Assembly: GCA_013398275.1 (NCBI GenBank)
Contig: VZSE01009483.1
Span: 710,879-774,878, forward strand
From: Promerops cafer
Taxonomy: Eukaryota; Chordata; Aves; Passeriformes; Nectariniidae
Length of the DNA stretch: 64,000 nucleotides
Direction: 5' to 3'
Notes under the pieces: model-generated
Told to the model about the DNA's origin: nothing
What the model saw: the letters and a program-made list of their open reading frames with translations, nothing else
Databases searched by the model: none
Shown: in pieces, positions 51,038 to 64,000 of the stretch
How positions within the stretch are numbered: position 1 is the first letter of the stretch
How the letters are laid out: each line of letters begins with the position of its first letter
Made by a program: the position numbers and the translations under genes

Positions 51038-51620
51038 TCAACGGGGTTCCAGGTCACACCGACCCTGAGCCTCACCCACGCCGGGGGCCGGTACGGGGCC
51101 TCGCCCGAGCCAACCCGAAGCGCCGGCACAGCCCTGCGGGGCACAGCTCGGTGGAGGGGCCCCCCTAGAGCGCTTCCGTGCCACCGCCAAGCAGCCGGTG
51201 AGGGCGGGGGAGGCCGGGACCGTCAGGGGCACCGCGGGAAGGTCATCCCGCGCCAGCCCGGCTCGGGCGGCCCGTGCCACAGGCAGCCACTGGCCCCGGC
51301 TGCCCACAGCGCCGAGACCCGGCCCGGTCCGGCTTCTCCGGGCCGCCGCCCCGGGGAGCCCGCCCNNNNNNNNNNNNNNNNNNNNNNNNNNNNNNNNNNN
51401 NNNNNNNNNNNNNNNNNNNNNNNNNNNNNNNNNNNNNNNNNNNNNNNNNNNNNNNNNNNNNNNNNNNNNNNNNNNNNCGCCGGCGTGACCGCGGGGTTAC
51501 GCACAGTGCGCGGCGGCGCGCGGAGGGGCGGGGCCCGGCGAGGGGCGCCCCCCGCTGCCCTCAGGTGCCCTTGGGTGACCTCAGGTGCCCTCGTGCTGTC
51601 CCGCACCGCCCCTGCCACCA
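51038..51620 (-). promoter_or_regulatory. FDX1: CpG island at the presumed FDX1 5' end
   Basis: The sequence is very rich in G+C and CpG, with GC-box-like strings (ggggcggggc near 51526-51535), on both sides of an N-gap. It lies about 5.4 kb upstream of FDX1 exon 2, where the promoter and exon 1 are expected. On the - strand, left of the gap, one frame is open and Arg/Ala/Gly-rich with few acidic residues (for example LPVARAARAG), as a mitochondrial presequence would be. No start codon and no phase-compatible strong donor could be fixed, so exon 1 is not called. The only nearby ATG (about 51249) hits a stop after seven codons. Confidence 0.6.
51366..51477. other. Assembly gap (112 N)
   Basis: A run of 112 undetermined bases inside the GC-rich island. 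It probably hides part or all of FDX1 exon 1 and its ATG. The apparent open frames that read through it are artefacts. Confidence 0.99.
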
Positions 51621-51670
51621 GATCCAAGTGCTGGCTCTCCTCTTCCCGAGAGAGCGGGGTCATGGAGCCC

Positions 51671-51703
51671 TGACCCTCTGCCCGGCTGACCCTCTGCCCG
51701 GCT
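51671..51703. repeat. 16-bp tandem duplication
   Basis: Two copies of ccctctgcccggctga-type sequence occur back to back just outside the GC island. No function is inferred. Confidence 0.6.
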
Positions 51704-54700
51704 GGGTCCACGTGGGATTTTTTGTCACAGCAAGAACTCGGCGCTGACACGCGGTGGAGGAGACACCCAAAGGCTCATCACTACTTCCCGAGTGTCCCTT
51801 TGGGATGCCTGGCCGAGTGGGCTCCAGCTCCAGGCTGGGAAAGTGGTCGATGCTGCTTGGAACTCCCTTGAAATAGCTTATAATAATGTGGAACTCCCGG
51901 GGAAATGGAGCTGGCAGCTGGGGAGTCTGAGCCGTCTGCTGTCCAAACAGGACCATGGAGAAATTCCCAGTTCCTCATTACTGTTTCTTATGACAGAGGA
52001 TCCAACCTCTAAAACACGGGCATCAGCAAATGGACAGCAGTGCTGCTGTCAGAGGGTCTAGCAGAGGGTGAACATTCATGGTGCATGGCTCAAATACCAG
52101 TATGTGTTACAAGAAATTGTGAAATTTCCTGAGCAATCACAAACTGCATATGCAGGCTTAACTTCTCTCTGGTAGTTTTGACCAGATGGTTATGTAGATA
52201 CCCATCATTCTACCATACCCTGCCTGGAGAGTTCCGAGTGAATAAGGAAGAAATGTAACAATTACTTTGAAATAGTTCTTTCAAACGGGAATGGAAATGA
52301 ATGGGGAAAAAGAGGAGGAAATTATACCTCTGATACACTTGAGGTTGCAAAGATTGTTCTTGATGCCTTATAATTTTGTTGCATCAGAATAAGATTGAAG
52401 AGGGAGATAATATAGTATATAACTTGAACTTCTGTATTTTCTTTAAGGAGAAGAGTAGATTCTGGTGGGAATGTCCTGCTGGAATTGTCAAGAGCCTCCA
52501 AACTGTCTGTCTATTAACCAAGTGATCCATAAACCACACTGATCTCATTTTCATTTGGTTTCACTCTATTACACCACAAGAGAATGTGGCCATGAATAAT
52601 GCAGTTTATTTCAATGCTGTCACCATAGCATGGGGTTATCTATGCATAATCTTAAGGCAGTATACAGCTAAATACGTACAGTTCCAGCTGGACATCTAAT
52701 ATTGTAAAGCCAAAAGAGCACATCACATAATCTAGTTTGACTTCAACCAGACTGCTGCCCATTGTAAATTAATGGTTAATGTAGGAAATAAATCTGAAAA
52801 GGACCCTCTGTACTTTCTAATGTAAATGTTTGCTGTCACATTCAACTCAAGCAGCTAAATAAAGAAGTATTTATCCATTTCTTAACATTTTCTTGCTTGT
52901 ATTAATTGCACTGAAAAACAGTCCCAAAATTTCATTCCTTGGAAGTGGAGAAAGCCTAATTATTTATCAATTTTCAAATAATTTATTTTATTAGCTTAAT
53001 TCTGAGTAAAGAAATATTTCTCTCAATTTTACACAGCCAGGGCTGCTCACAGATTAAAAGAGTTTCTGTTCTTTTTGACATTCACCCGGCATTTTTTGTA
53101 CTTCCTCCAGCCCTTTTATTTTAGCCACTGTTGTTACTAGTCTCCTTCCGTAATTCAGGAAACTCTCACTGTTCTCCTGGTTATCCCACTGAGCCACTTG
53201 TGCATATGTTAGTTTGAATTCCCTGGGTGACTAGTTAGTGCATTTGCTTCAAGTCTCATAGAGTGTCCCTAATAGATGATGAGTCTGAGTGTCTCTAATA
53301 GTATGACCCCGATACATCCTGGGATTGTGTTTGATCTTTTTTTCATGTACAAATTAAATTAGTAGTCTCAAATCAGTGAGCTTTAAATCAGCGTCATTAG
53401 TTAATAATCCAGATGTCCTTTGCTGCTTCTCATTAATGAAGACATCATTAACAGCAAGAGTCCTTGGCTTGCCCAAACTGAACAGGGTAAGGTCTTTGAA
53501 CTTTGCTTCGGTCTGCTTTCACGTGGGGTTTTCTGTCATGTGCCATTTTAACTAAAAAGGCCAATTCCATGAACCTGCTTCCCGTGTGTTGGATATGTTC
53601 CATAGCTCTGTTCTAGCCCTCTGACTGCCGTGGCCCTGAGCACGTCACCCTTTTGTAGAAGTTTGGTTGGCAGAGTCCAAGGTCAGTTTCTTCACTGATA
53701 AGAGCAGCTGTGAAAAAAGCCAGCAGCAAGGGCCTGTGTGTCCCTGGAGAGCCACTTTTAACCTGCGGCTTTGCGCCAGCGCTCACCTGTGCCACAGGGC
53801 AGCTGTGCAGCAGCTCTGTTTGCACCACCTCGCATCTCCACGAGTCTGGCCCTCATCCAGACTTGCTGACTCAGCATCCTGGCTTGGCCTCGGACCTGCC
53901 TTGCCACTGCAGCCCTGCTGGGTGGCCATATGGGCTGTGTCTGACCCTGACCACTGTCTCTCAACCTAATCTTGGCCCTGGGTTGCTGCTCCAAATCCTG
54001 GCTCCTTGTTGATGAAGTGACTGCTTTCAGCTGCCTTGGTATTGTGCTTAGTTTTTGGCACACCTTGTGTTGCAAAGCAGCCAAATCTTGCTACTCCCTG
54101 ACATCCGCCACCCCTAAACACAGAGCCCCCCTAATTCCCTCAAAATTTCTATATAATGTACAATTTTGGGTGGGCAAGCTTGAAGAAAATGGTGGAGCAA
54201 TTTAGGTCAGGACTTCTTGATGAAATAAGAGTAGCAGAGTGAAATAAAAAATTACAAACTGTGTGTACCTATTATCTCTTTGAATCTCACCTTTGTTGTG
54301 TGCAAGTTTCTGTTCCTTGTCTCTGTGGGATATTCATTCTAACGGTAAACACTTTGCAAGAGGCAATTCATCATTTCTTGTATTTTTTTTTTTTTTAATA
54401 GGTTCTTGCGCATTGGGAAACTTTTTTTTTTGTAATTATATCCTCCAAGTCTTTACTGTTTTTAAGATTGTATTTATAGGAGGCCAACAAACCACTAGAT
54501 GGCAAACAGTTTCAGCAAGAGAATTAATGCATGGTTATTGATACAACCTTCTGTCCTCAGCTTCATCATTCCTTTTCTTGTCCAGCTTCATGAGCTGGAC
54601 CTGGGAAATCTGGGTTGAAGCTGACATGGTCCTTCTCCCTGCCTGTCCCTCTCTTTTGCTGTTGTAGGATGCATGGAGTCAGGTGTGGGTTGGATTCATA

Positions 54701-55123
54701 CAGGTGATTTTTGCAGAAACTAACAAGAAAAAAAAAAAACAGAGGGGAAAAAGAAGAAAGCAAGCAGTTTCCAGGCATTTCCATCAACCAGCCTGGAGAC
54801 CCACTGCAGAACAAGATGTATCCTGGGAGAAAAGCAGTCCCAGCCTGGGTTGTTTTATGTTTCTAAGCAGAGGTACCACATATTCTTTTTTTTGACATAG
54901 AATTCCAAGATTCAGGATGATGCAAACATTAAATATGTGTATCATTATCAGCAGATAATCTGTATAAATTACTACAGAGGGTCTCTCTGAGTCATGTTTT
55001 TCTGTCTAAAAGAAACATGGCATGAATGCATATTTACAAAATAGAAATCCAACTTTATTTTTCTAGAGATTTTGAAAATAAAAAAATCTACTAAGTAATC
55101 AGACTTCTATATACCATTAGCTT

Positions 55124-55167
55124 TTCTGGTCTCTATGGAGTTCTCTTCTGGCCTCTATGGAGTTCTC
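55124..55167. repeat. 22-bp tandem duplication
   Basis: The unit ttctggtctctatggagttc and two more bases is repeated once with a single T-to-C change. Confidence 0.8.
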
Positions 55168-57533
55168 TGTGAATATGTGTTTTAACCAGGATTTTCTTGG
55201 AAGTAAAATTGTGTCAAATTATCCCTTTTGGTTAAAATATTCAGGGAGAGCCAGAGAAAGGAAAGAATCCATTCAGCCATAAGCCCACGGAGTTTCCATC
55301 TGTAGCTGATTGAGTGGGACACAGGCTCTGTTACCCTCCACCCAGGAGCACAGGACTTAAGAGCAGTGCTTGAGAAAAGGCAGGAATGTGAAGGAGAGGT
55401 CATCAACCAATGAAAGATTAATGGACAGAAAATGCTCGCAGGGTGGTTGTTTTTATTTTGAGAATTATTATGGTTTGTAAGCCTTTATGTAAAGGGCAGG
55501 TAATCCAAGTATCATGAATGTGTCTGTAGCTCCCAAGTGATTCTGTAGCTGAAGGGAGATCTGGGAAGTTTGGCACTTTGTTGGTGAGGATCCGGTAACT
55601 GTGGTGCAGGAGGGCGGGAGCGTGTTCTGTTTGCAATTGCTTTATCTTTGCTGGTTTCTCTATAGCACCTGAAATACAGCTGGAAACAGATAGAAATGTT
55701 TGGAGTTTTTTTGTTCAAAGAGGTGGCACTCTAGGAATAAGCCAGAGAGCCTGGTGTTTGTTATCCACTCAGAGAGGAAAGCCGAGGAGGTGTGTCTATC
55801 TTATGACAGGAAGGTGAATTACTGCCAAGAAATTCTGCTAAACTGCAAATAATCCATTGCTTCAAAGCCATGGTTCTGTCATACATAATAGACTGTGAAA
55901 TCTATGTGAGGATTTGCATCTCTGAGTAGGGGATTTTAAAGTTAGTTGCCTGAAAGTCTTGATACTCTTTAATAGAAAGATGCATGAGTTTTTCCACAGG
56001 AAAACTTTCCTTACTCTTTTGAGTTTCTGAAATTCTTCAACTTCATGTTATGCATAACATTTCATAGCAACAGTTCCTTCCTATGATAAGCTGAAAAAGT
56101 ACATGGACAGTGTAATGTGAAATTTTCGAAACAAACCAGAATCTGTCAGCATTGAGCTCGAGCCACATTTCCATTGTGATTATTTGTCTCCATCAATAGG
56201 GGACCTTGAAGTGTGTTCAAAATGCAACCATACAATGTCATGGAAAGGAAAATCACTATGAAATACAAAAACACCATGTCCAGCTCATATCTGAAATCCT
56301 TCACCTGCATGTTTTTTGGTAGATGGGAAGGTATTCTGGGGAAACCAATGCTTGCTTCATTCTTAGTTTCTTTCCCAGGTGGCAACTTTTACAGTTGCTG
56401 CAGACAAAATATGGGGCTTGAAGGACCTTTGGTCTAACATAAAACAGACTGCTCATTTGGTCTGATGCTTTCCTAATTTTCATATGTATAATAACCAAAT
56501 TCATATACCCTGAAGTTGAACTTGTACTTACTGGAGGACAGGACTTGAGGACCAAAGTCCATGGCAATTTCCCTAGTAAATTTGGGCCAGGCCAATCTTT
56601 TTACTACTGCCACTGTCACAAATCATGATCAGGACAATAATTAGAGTGTCCAATTAAATAACAAAGCATTTCCAACTGTCCAAGATTGGTTTTGGCAATG
56701 AATTACAGCCTGACATGCACTCCTCTTGTCTGCTGGTACCCACTTCTCTTCTCTGAATAATGCTGTTATGAATTCTCAGTAAAGCATTTCCACTCTCTTC
56801 CCAGAAGTCCATACAATTGTTTTGTAAGAACATGTGCAACAAAGTGTAAGTAAAATCTCTCCATCGAGCAAGGATGTCAATTGCTCTAGATGCTGCAAGT
56901 CCTGCTGTGCTGGTGGTAGCAAGTGAATGAGTGATGTATAAGGTCCTGCATGCTGATCTTTTCTACCTTTGAAAAATACCTCTTTGTATAAACCCCTATG
57001 AAGGAATTAATTTCCGCCTAGTGGCAGTCTATTGGTTTGTAATGGGAAGCAGCTCAATTACACATGAGAAAGGCTTTAGCATAAGATTCTTAGAGAAAGA
57101 GTGATGCTCAAAGGTAGTGAGCGCCCTGAGGCAAGCGGCTGTGTGCCCACCAGGAGGCACAGCGAGCTCGGGCTCCGTCTCCTTCGCAGTCCTGGACATG
57201 CGGCACGTACCAGCAGTAAAGGGGGGCAAAAGTGTTCATCAGATTTTTACAGATGGAGGTAGAAAATGCGGAGAGCTGGCAAGAGGCTGAATGAAACACA
57301 TGTATGTCAAAATGTTGTCTGGTCAAAGGCTATAATTTCAAATAAACTTTGTTGCTGTTGTTCACAGTCATTGGAAGTCGTAAGTGATACGGCAAAAATA
57401 AAAATGCTTATCAGTATATAAAGCAATACTGAGGCTCAGCTTCTTAAAGTATACACCAGCAGTTGTGTGAGAGGCCAAATTTGAAACTTCCATGTATCTA
57501 ATGTACATGTGGAGTAGGACAAGGTTAGAATTA

Positions 57534-57625
57534 TTGAATCATAGAATATCCTGAGTTAGAAGGAACCCATAAGATCATTGATCCTGGCCTTCCACAAGAC
57601 TGCCCCAAGAATCACACCATGTGAC
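57534..57625 (-). mobile_element. CR1 3'-end fragment
   Basis: The strings tgaatcatagaatatcctga, gttagaaggaacccataag and ccccaagaatcacaccatg match the reverse complement of a CR1 3' UTR, of the same type as the copy at 18088-18190. Confidence 0.9.
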
Positions 57626-58724
57626 GCTGCAAACATTTGTGGATGTGAATGGTCATATCTGCTACATCTTAACAATATAAAAGAGGTTGCAAAACCAGCT
57701 GGAATCTTACCAGTAAGTATTTGCCCATTTGGGACTTCATAGGAAAACAGGCTGTAAAAAGTTTATCAGTTATGCTCCCCCTCTGACAGCGTAACTAGAG
57801 TTACAAACAAGGATCCTTCTCTCTGATCCTAGAAGCATCAGGAATGTATAGCACATTAGGAATATGTTCGGTAGTGTTTTTAAAGTTGCTAAATTTTGTG
57901 GTTTTTAAAATACTGTAGTAAAATTCTTCTTTTATGTCATTTCAAAATCTGGTAATCAGCTAGGAATTGAAAATCTAAACCCAAGCAAGTAAGTTCTCTT
58001 CCCAGGCTTGAAGAGAAACCTGCATATAAGAACGTGGAAAAGAAATAAAGAGGACCCCCAACTATTTTAAAGTCCTCATGAGTTTTGTTTTTAATGCCAG
58101 CCTCATGACTTTCTGGGAAGCAATTTATTGAAAGCCTTGGTTTGAAAATTCTGCGCTTGGCTAGCTTGGGCTTGACCCAAGTCCCCTTTTTTCTTGGCAG
58201 CACTTAAAACAGTTGAGATGTAGCCTGTGCCCCTTTGTAATCCAAGATTGCTGCGTGCGGTCAAGAACCTTTCAGCATGGGAAATGAATAAAATGATCCA
58301 AAGCCATGGGGCCTGGCTGGTGGTCTGGGCCAGTGGGACTGGGATGAGGAGCCAAGGGCCCACTCTGCTTCCCTGGGACCAGCTTCTATGTGGGTTTAGT
58401 CCTGCTGACACACTCTGGCTGGTGTAGGAAGTCTGTTTGACTTTTAAATTGTGCTAGTTTAGCTGGCACTAGTCCAGCTGCAGGAAACTCAGTTGCATAG
58501 AGAGAACTCTGCTGATATTTCCAGTTCTTCAGCATTCACATGAGCTGCTGCTGCACTCCAAAGAGACGCAGTGTGCAGCCATCTCCTGCCGCAGGTCATG
58601 TCCTGCTGGAACAGTGTGGCAGCCACGCCAGGCATTTTTGTGACCGTCCAGCAATCTCAGCAGTAAAGCAGCAATAAAACAATGCCTCCAATGTACTCCA
58701 CTGGCTTTGCCTGTCGGCTCTTAT

Positions 58725-58865
58725 TTCAAGGCAGGGCGCTGCACTGGCGCATACACAGCGTGCAGTAGGTTTCTCCCGCGCCGCTCCGAGGGCTCCTAGC
58801 CAAAGTGCGGGCACAAGGCTGGAGCTGGCAGCCCACAGCGGTACCGCTGCGGTTCCAAACTGCTG
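58725..58865. promoter_or_regulatory. Small GC/CpG-rich patch
   Basis: CpG-bearing strings (gggcgctgcactggcgc, tctcccgcgccgctccgag and gcggtaccgctgcgg, the last palindromic) in AT-rich surroundings. It could mark a small promoter or enhancer, but no transcript can be assigned. Confidence 0.25.
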
Positions 58866-61800
58866 AGGTAGCGCCCTACCCTGTTACTCTTTGATACACT
58901 TCTGTTTCCTACATGGAAACAAGGGTAACAGAATCACGAAGCTCTCAAGTCTTAAACCAGGCCAGATTCTGTGATTTAAATGGGCACAGCTGTGAAGTTA
59001 GCAGGGTCCTGCTGTGCTGCACCACCTCATAGCCAGGCTTACAGTCCCAATGCAGAGCCCTGCGCAAAGACAAGTAAATGAATGTCTAGCTCCAGCTTCT
59101 ATCCCCTCTGGAATTAATCGTGATACTTTTTTTAGTAACCTTAAAAGCAAATGTCTGTCGAAGTTTCCTTGTAACATCTTGGTCTCACTGCGTTGCTTGC
59201 AGTTGTGATTTCAGGACGGGTGTTTTTTGCACTTGTCAGCTTTTATCTGTAGACTGCTGTCTTGCTGAGGTGGGAGAAATTTGAACTATGCCGTTATATA
59301 ATGTAGAAGCAAATGCTTTTCCAGAAATTACTGTTTGTTTATTGAGGGAGGGTAGGAGTGTGTGGGCTGTTTCCTGGGCCCCCATTGCTGCAGTCATTGC
59401 AGGCCTGCTTGTGTCTCTACCATTTTCTAGCTGGGACATCCAATTAACTGGACTGAATTTGTTTCCTTTTGTATCTACCTTTTCTAGGTTAATAGTTTAG
59501 AGGAGAGAAAGCTGGAAGTTCCTGGCACTGTGAACATATGAACAGTTGCATTCAAAAGACTAGTCTTACTGCATGAAAGACCAGGTTGTCACACAACAGC
59601 TACAGGAAAAATACTTGTATTTTTACGTCTGCTTTATTACAAACACTCAAATTTTACTGAAGCTAAAATACTTCAATTCAAACATAAGGCCATGCTTTTA
59701 TTTGAGAGTATCTTATTTTAGTAGAAGTAAACAGAAGTTAGCAGTTAGAACAGCACTCGCCCTCCAGCACCACTCTGGAACACAACCTACGTCAAGATGC
59801 ACCGATCCCTCGTGGAGATGTCAGCCCATGTGACACCTGCAGAAATGCTCACAGGCAGCCCATGGGCATCCTGTCTCTCTACTGATGCAGAGTGCTGGCC
59901 AAGGCTGAGCTGTACTTACTGAGAACCAGCCTCTGAGGTTCTCTGAGGCTCTCTCTCATGCTGCACGGCCGGCTTTATGCATGACAGAGTACATTTCTTC
60001 TACAGGACGAGTGTGGAGCATCCCTCAAAAGGCAGCTGAGATACAGCCACCCAGACCAAATATGAAACCAGAATTACCCACATCTTTCCCTGCAGGATCG
60101 ATGTCTTAAGTTTATCTGCCTCTGCTTCACAAGGAAAAAAATCTAGGGAAAATCCTGTGTTCTTTTCCCAGACTTTTGCTACAGCTCTGACATCTTGTGT
60201 AAAGTAATATAACAGTCACAGCTAAATTTAAGATAAACAGTATCTTTTAATTAATTTTTTTCTTGACTTGCTGAATTATCTTTTTTCCCCACAGATTTCT
60301 TTCTGGCTTTGCCTATTTTGTAGGAAAAATACCAGTCCAGTGGTTTAGATTTCACTAAATCTGGAAAAATTTAGATCATGAGTTCTGCAAACCAAAATGC
60401 ATATGAGCAGTTCTTTGACTAAAATGATCAGTACTACTAATGAGACTCATAGTCTTTTGAGACTAACTTTACTCTGTATTTTATCTTACTGCAATAGAAT
60501 GTAGTGAGCTTTTAAGTAATAGATAACATTGGGTATTACACAAATATTTTTTGTAACTGATATATCTGAATATATTAAGATGCAGATGAGCACACTGAGT
60601 ATCTTAAACTGATGAGCAGAAGTGTTAGCAATTAAAAATCTCTTCCAGGGATTTTGAAACTGTAATGCAAAGCAAATGATCTCATTATGCTAACATCTTG
60701 AAGAAGGCCTGAACCGTCTCTAAAGCATTGCTCTGAAGGCTTTACTTTTGATGAAGAATTTTCAGCAGCCATTCAGCAGAAGTGAAGAAGTGGGCAGACA
60801 ATGTGCCTACATGTGCATTTGACAGTACTGCTGCTGGTTTTACTCACAATATCTGGATTAAAAACCCTTATGCAGACTTCAGGCATACCTTGATTTTACT
60901 TAAACCACCTTAACAATACAGCCTTCCTTGCTATATTTTGCAGGATGTGGTGTTTCAGTTTTATCATACAACTACTAATGAAAAAGACACGTAAGCAAAA
61001 ATGTTGTGTTCTGCTGGGCTACCCTTGGCAGTAATATTGTGACGATGCTGCTAATTGAAAGATAAGCAGGTTACAGTGGGAGCTGGACTCTCTTCTTCCA
61101 TACAATTGTAGAGCAGGACTACTGCCATCAGATTTTGGATATGTGGGAGAACGAATATCAAAATGAGCCTTTGCAAATACAGTGAACTAAAAAGAATCTT
61201 GGGTGGAACCACAACAAACCCTTCCACAGGGAATGGTAGCACTTTCAAGGATCTTAATAGCTGGCTATTGCAGTTTAACTTAAAAGTTTAAATTTCTTAG
61301 AAGAGCTATAAACAGAAATCCATCTCACCATTTTCATGGTCTGTTGCATTTGTGAACAAGGTTTTTCAAGCCCCAATAGTTGTATAGTAACATCTGAAAT
61401 GGATCTCTGCATAAATGAATTTCCCAAAAGCCTAAGTAGCCTAAAAGAACTGACTTCCTACAGTAATGAAGGATTTTCTGAACAGTTGTGTAACATGTAT
61501 TTCTTACATTCCCCTAGAGGGTACATGCTCCTAAAGGGAACTAAAAAATGACCTTTCAGAAAAAGAGAGTTTGGAGCAATTACTTGTTCTTCAGCAGTCT
61601 CTTTGAAATTTTGCTTTACAGAATTAAACCTTAGAGATTCCTTCCTCTGTTTTTCCTTGAGGCATGTATAGTTTGATCATTGACATGCTCTCTCTGTGGG
61701 CTAAACCTAGTTTTATTTCTAAGAAAATGTTGAGCTCACTGAAGCATATAACTTGCCATACAGCATTATGTTTATTTAGCCCAGCTGTGTATCTGTAACT

Positions 61801-64000
61801 CTTGTCAATTCCCAGTGCTTTTGAGAAGATGCAAAACCAAAGCAAACTCAAACATATTTTCGACAGAATTGGGGTGATGGAGACTTCATCCTAACTAGTA
61901 ACTTGTTTAAACTTTGTGTTTCAAGCTGCTGTTTTCTTTCCATACCTCTTATGTAAATAACAAGAATGTCCAAAACGACAGTAATCCAGGACAAGAGAAT
62001 ATTGTCCTCCCTCTTAGACTCCTGCTGTGCATTTTGACTTTAATAACATCCTGAAGCAGCGAGTTTTGCGGTCTATTTTGCTATCTGATGAAAAGACAAC
62101 ACAGAGTTGTCAGCTACACATAGACTGCCTCCTCTCATACTACAAGATTGAGAAAATTAAAACTCTCAAACCACGTTCTCTATGCCATTTTTGTGTTTGC
62201 AATCGATTTTCTAGACCTTGGAGAAGAATCTATAAGGGAATACTTACTAAAAAGTGACCTTAAAATATTGTTTTTCCTATTCACACACAGCTTAATAAAA
62301 CAGAACTTAGAAAGGAGGAAAGTAAAGGAAGGGAAATGTAATAGCAATTGCACTTTCCCTAAAAGACAGTGGTCATAACTTAGAGTGGTCCCCTGATTTC
62401 TTAGGGCAGGTGACAGCTACTTTCCCCCTTAGGCAATACTTTGTTCATTGGCACTGTACCTCAAGTCCAGTGTATCGACCACCAGCCTCAATCCAGGCTA
62501 TTGCGTGTTGAAGCAAAACCATGTAATTTGGGTTAGTTGATCCCAGTCCTCTGCTGTCCTTTTCCACTCACCGTCCTGATGGCTGCTGCTTTTTGTTAGT
62601 CACTTGTTAGTGATTTTGTGCTTTTTCATAGGAGTTAACATGTAAAGACACACATAATTCTTGTTGCCTCAGAGTCTTCCCTTCTAGGAGCTGCTGCAAC
62701 CCCAGGCCTAACAGGAGGTTTTAGATTTGGATGACTGCTAGCCCTGATCACATTTACACTGAGTTAGTTTGCCCAGGCTTTTCACACATTACTGTAATTA
62801 CATCACAATTACAAATTTATATGTTTTTTTGCAGTGTCTGAATTTTTAACAGAAATACAACAAAGCGTACCCTTAGAAAAGAAGGTTTCAAGCCTGCTCC
62901 TTTCTGCTTAGCTCCTTTTGTATCCACAGGATGCAAATGGAGCACTCACCCCCTCTTGGTTTTCCATTCCTATACAGTGCTCAGAGAAGGATTGGCTTGT
63001 TTCTTCAAGGGTTTTTTTGTTTCTTTTGTCCTCTCCTAAGCCTCAGGCCTGCATATTTGAATCTCTTCTTATTTATTTAATTTCTTAGGCAAAATGTTCT
63101 AATTCAGTTATAAGCCTTTTTTCCATGCCAATTCTGTATCCAAATGTCTCCTAATTCTGTAGCCTTCTAGACTGCAACAACCAGAGCTGAACAGATTTCA
63201 GCTGAGATTGTATCATTTGTACATATGTGAACCTTAAACATTTTTGTGATCATAACCAAGTACTGTACTGTCTACATTGATAGCTCTGTCTTTTTCTGGA
63301 AACAATATTTTAAACTTACAATGTGCATGATTAGTTTTTTATCTTCTCTACCTTGTGCAAACTTAACTTGACACTCTGCTCCCTCTACACAAACACTGAG
63401 GAAATTTCCCCATTTTTGTGTAGATTGACAACAGAAATGAAGTTTCCTGGCACTGCTGAAGCAATGAAGGAAAAAAAATCTCAACTGTACTTAAATCATA
63501 GGAAATTATGTAAAGAAACAAGAAAGGGCAGATCTTCAAGGTACTAAACCTTTATTTTCATGCAAAGCTTCAATGATTTTGACTGGTTCCACGTAGAAGA
63601 AACTGCATAGAGAAGATGATGAGCAATCAGCAGGGCAACCAGAGTAACTCTCCTCTTGATCTGTTAAGTGGGTGCAAAGAACATATTTTGTTTTAAAAGA
63701 AACAAAAAGTGAGCAAACCGGACATCTTTGCAGGAGGAACGCTCCATCTCATCTAATTAAACTCAAAAGATGAACAGCTGGGCTACAGAGATGCATGCAC
63801 CAGACAGATGCTCAACCTATTCCCAGAATTCAAATTTGGGGTGTAAAGAAATTTTGAATTTTCAGATGGAAAAGGTTGTAACCAAACCTGCTGGTTTCAA
63901 TGTAGGCTTCAAGTAGCATTTAATGCCAGATATCAGATTTAATAATGTGTTTATCTACAGTCTAATCTGAACATTAGTTTAGGATATAGGAAAAAAAACC

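Larger units (their letters stand above)
51760..64000. other. Right-hand intergenic region, no recognisable gene
   Basis: About 12 kb of mostly AT-rich sequence. I looked for RDX (radixin), the neighbour expected from the human order, and saw no exon matching it. All open frames are short and unlike known proteins. Visible items are a 22-bp tandem pair (55124-55167), one CR1 fragment (57.53 kb) and a GC-rich patch at 58.73-58.86 kb. Confidence 0.6.

Noticed and set aside
51240..51252. The - strand ATG left of the gap as the FDX1 start codon
   Set aside because: The frame stops after seven codons.
51223..51750. 175-codon - strand frame reading through the N gap, as an FDX1 N-terminus
   Set aside because: It depends on unknown bases, its start lies outside the island core, and it ends without a donor of the phase required by FDX1 exon 2.
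52000..64000. Expected RDX (radixin) first exons to the right of FDX1
   Set aside because: No sequence resembling the conserved FERM-domain start was seen on the + strand. In human the genes are far apart, so RDX is probably beyond the window.

Overview
The window is nuclear DNA from a bird. It has spliced genes with GT-AG introns, many chicken-repeat-1 (CR1) LINE fragments on both strands, two solo LTRs of a family common in avian genomes, and GC-rich CpG-island patches in an AT-rich background. I cannot name the species. No operon, phage, CRISPR array or other prokaryotic system is present.

Two protein-coding genes are supported, and they are arranged tail to tail. The 3' half of ARHGAP20 (a Rho GTPase-activating protein) runs on the + strand in six exons from 4044 to its stop at 12068. 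The 5' exons (PH and Ras-associating regions in the family) lie off the left edge. FDX1 (adrenodoxin, the mitochondrial [2Fe-2S] ferredoxin) runs on the - strand. Three exons at 45666-45542, 42732-42603 and 38834-38720 encode essentially the whole mature protein. Exon 1 (mitochondrial presequence) is not resolved. It should lie in the GC-rich island at about 51.0-51.7 kb, which is interrupted by 112 Ns (51366-51477). This convergent ARHGAP20/FDX1 order matches the human 11q22-q23 arrangement as I know it, and it supports orthology. The next gene in that order (RDX) was not found in 52-64 kb.

The roughly 26 kb between the two stop codons holds CR1 copies (12.8-13.7, 16.8-18.2 and 22.2-22.7 kb), a 39-bp minisatellite (15.05 kb), two CpG-rich patches with no assigned gene (24.6-25.4 and 33.4-34.1 kb) and two + strand solo LTRs (26.2-26.8 and 37.59-38.15 kb). 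The second LTR has a clean 5-bp target-site duplication and sits only about 570 bp beyond the FDX1 stop, antisense to FDX1. The right-hand 12 kb (52-64 kb) is AT-rich and shows no recognisable gene, only one CR1 fragment and a small GC-rich patch.

The best leads are biological details. ARHGAP20 has a single copy of a C-terminal module that I recall being duplicated in the human protein. Intron 1 of the visible ARHGAP20 part holds a possible in-frame 54-nt cassette exon. A polyadenylation hexamer sits directly at the ARHGAP20 stop. The CpG islands between the genes are unexplained. Nothing here amounts to a new system.
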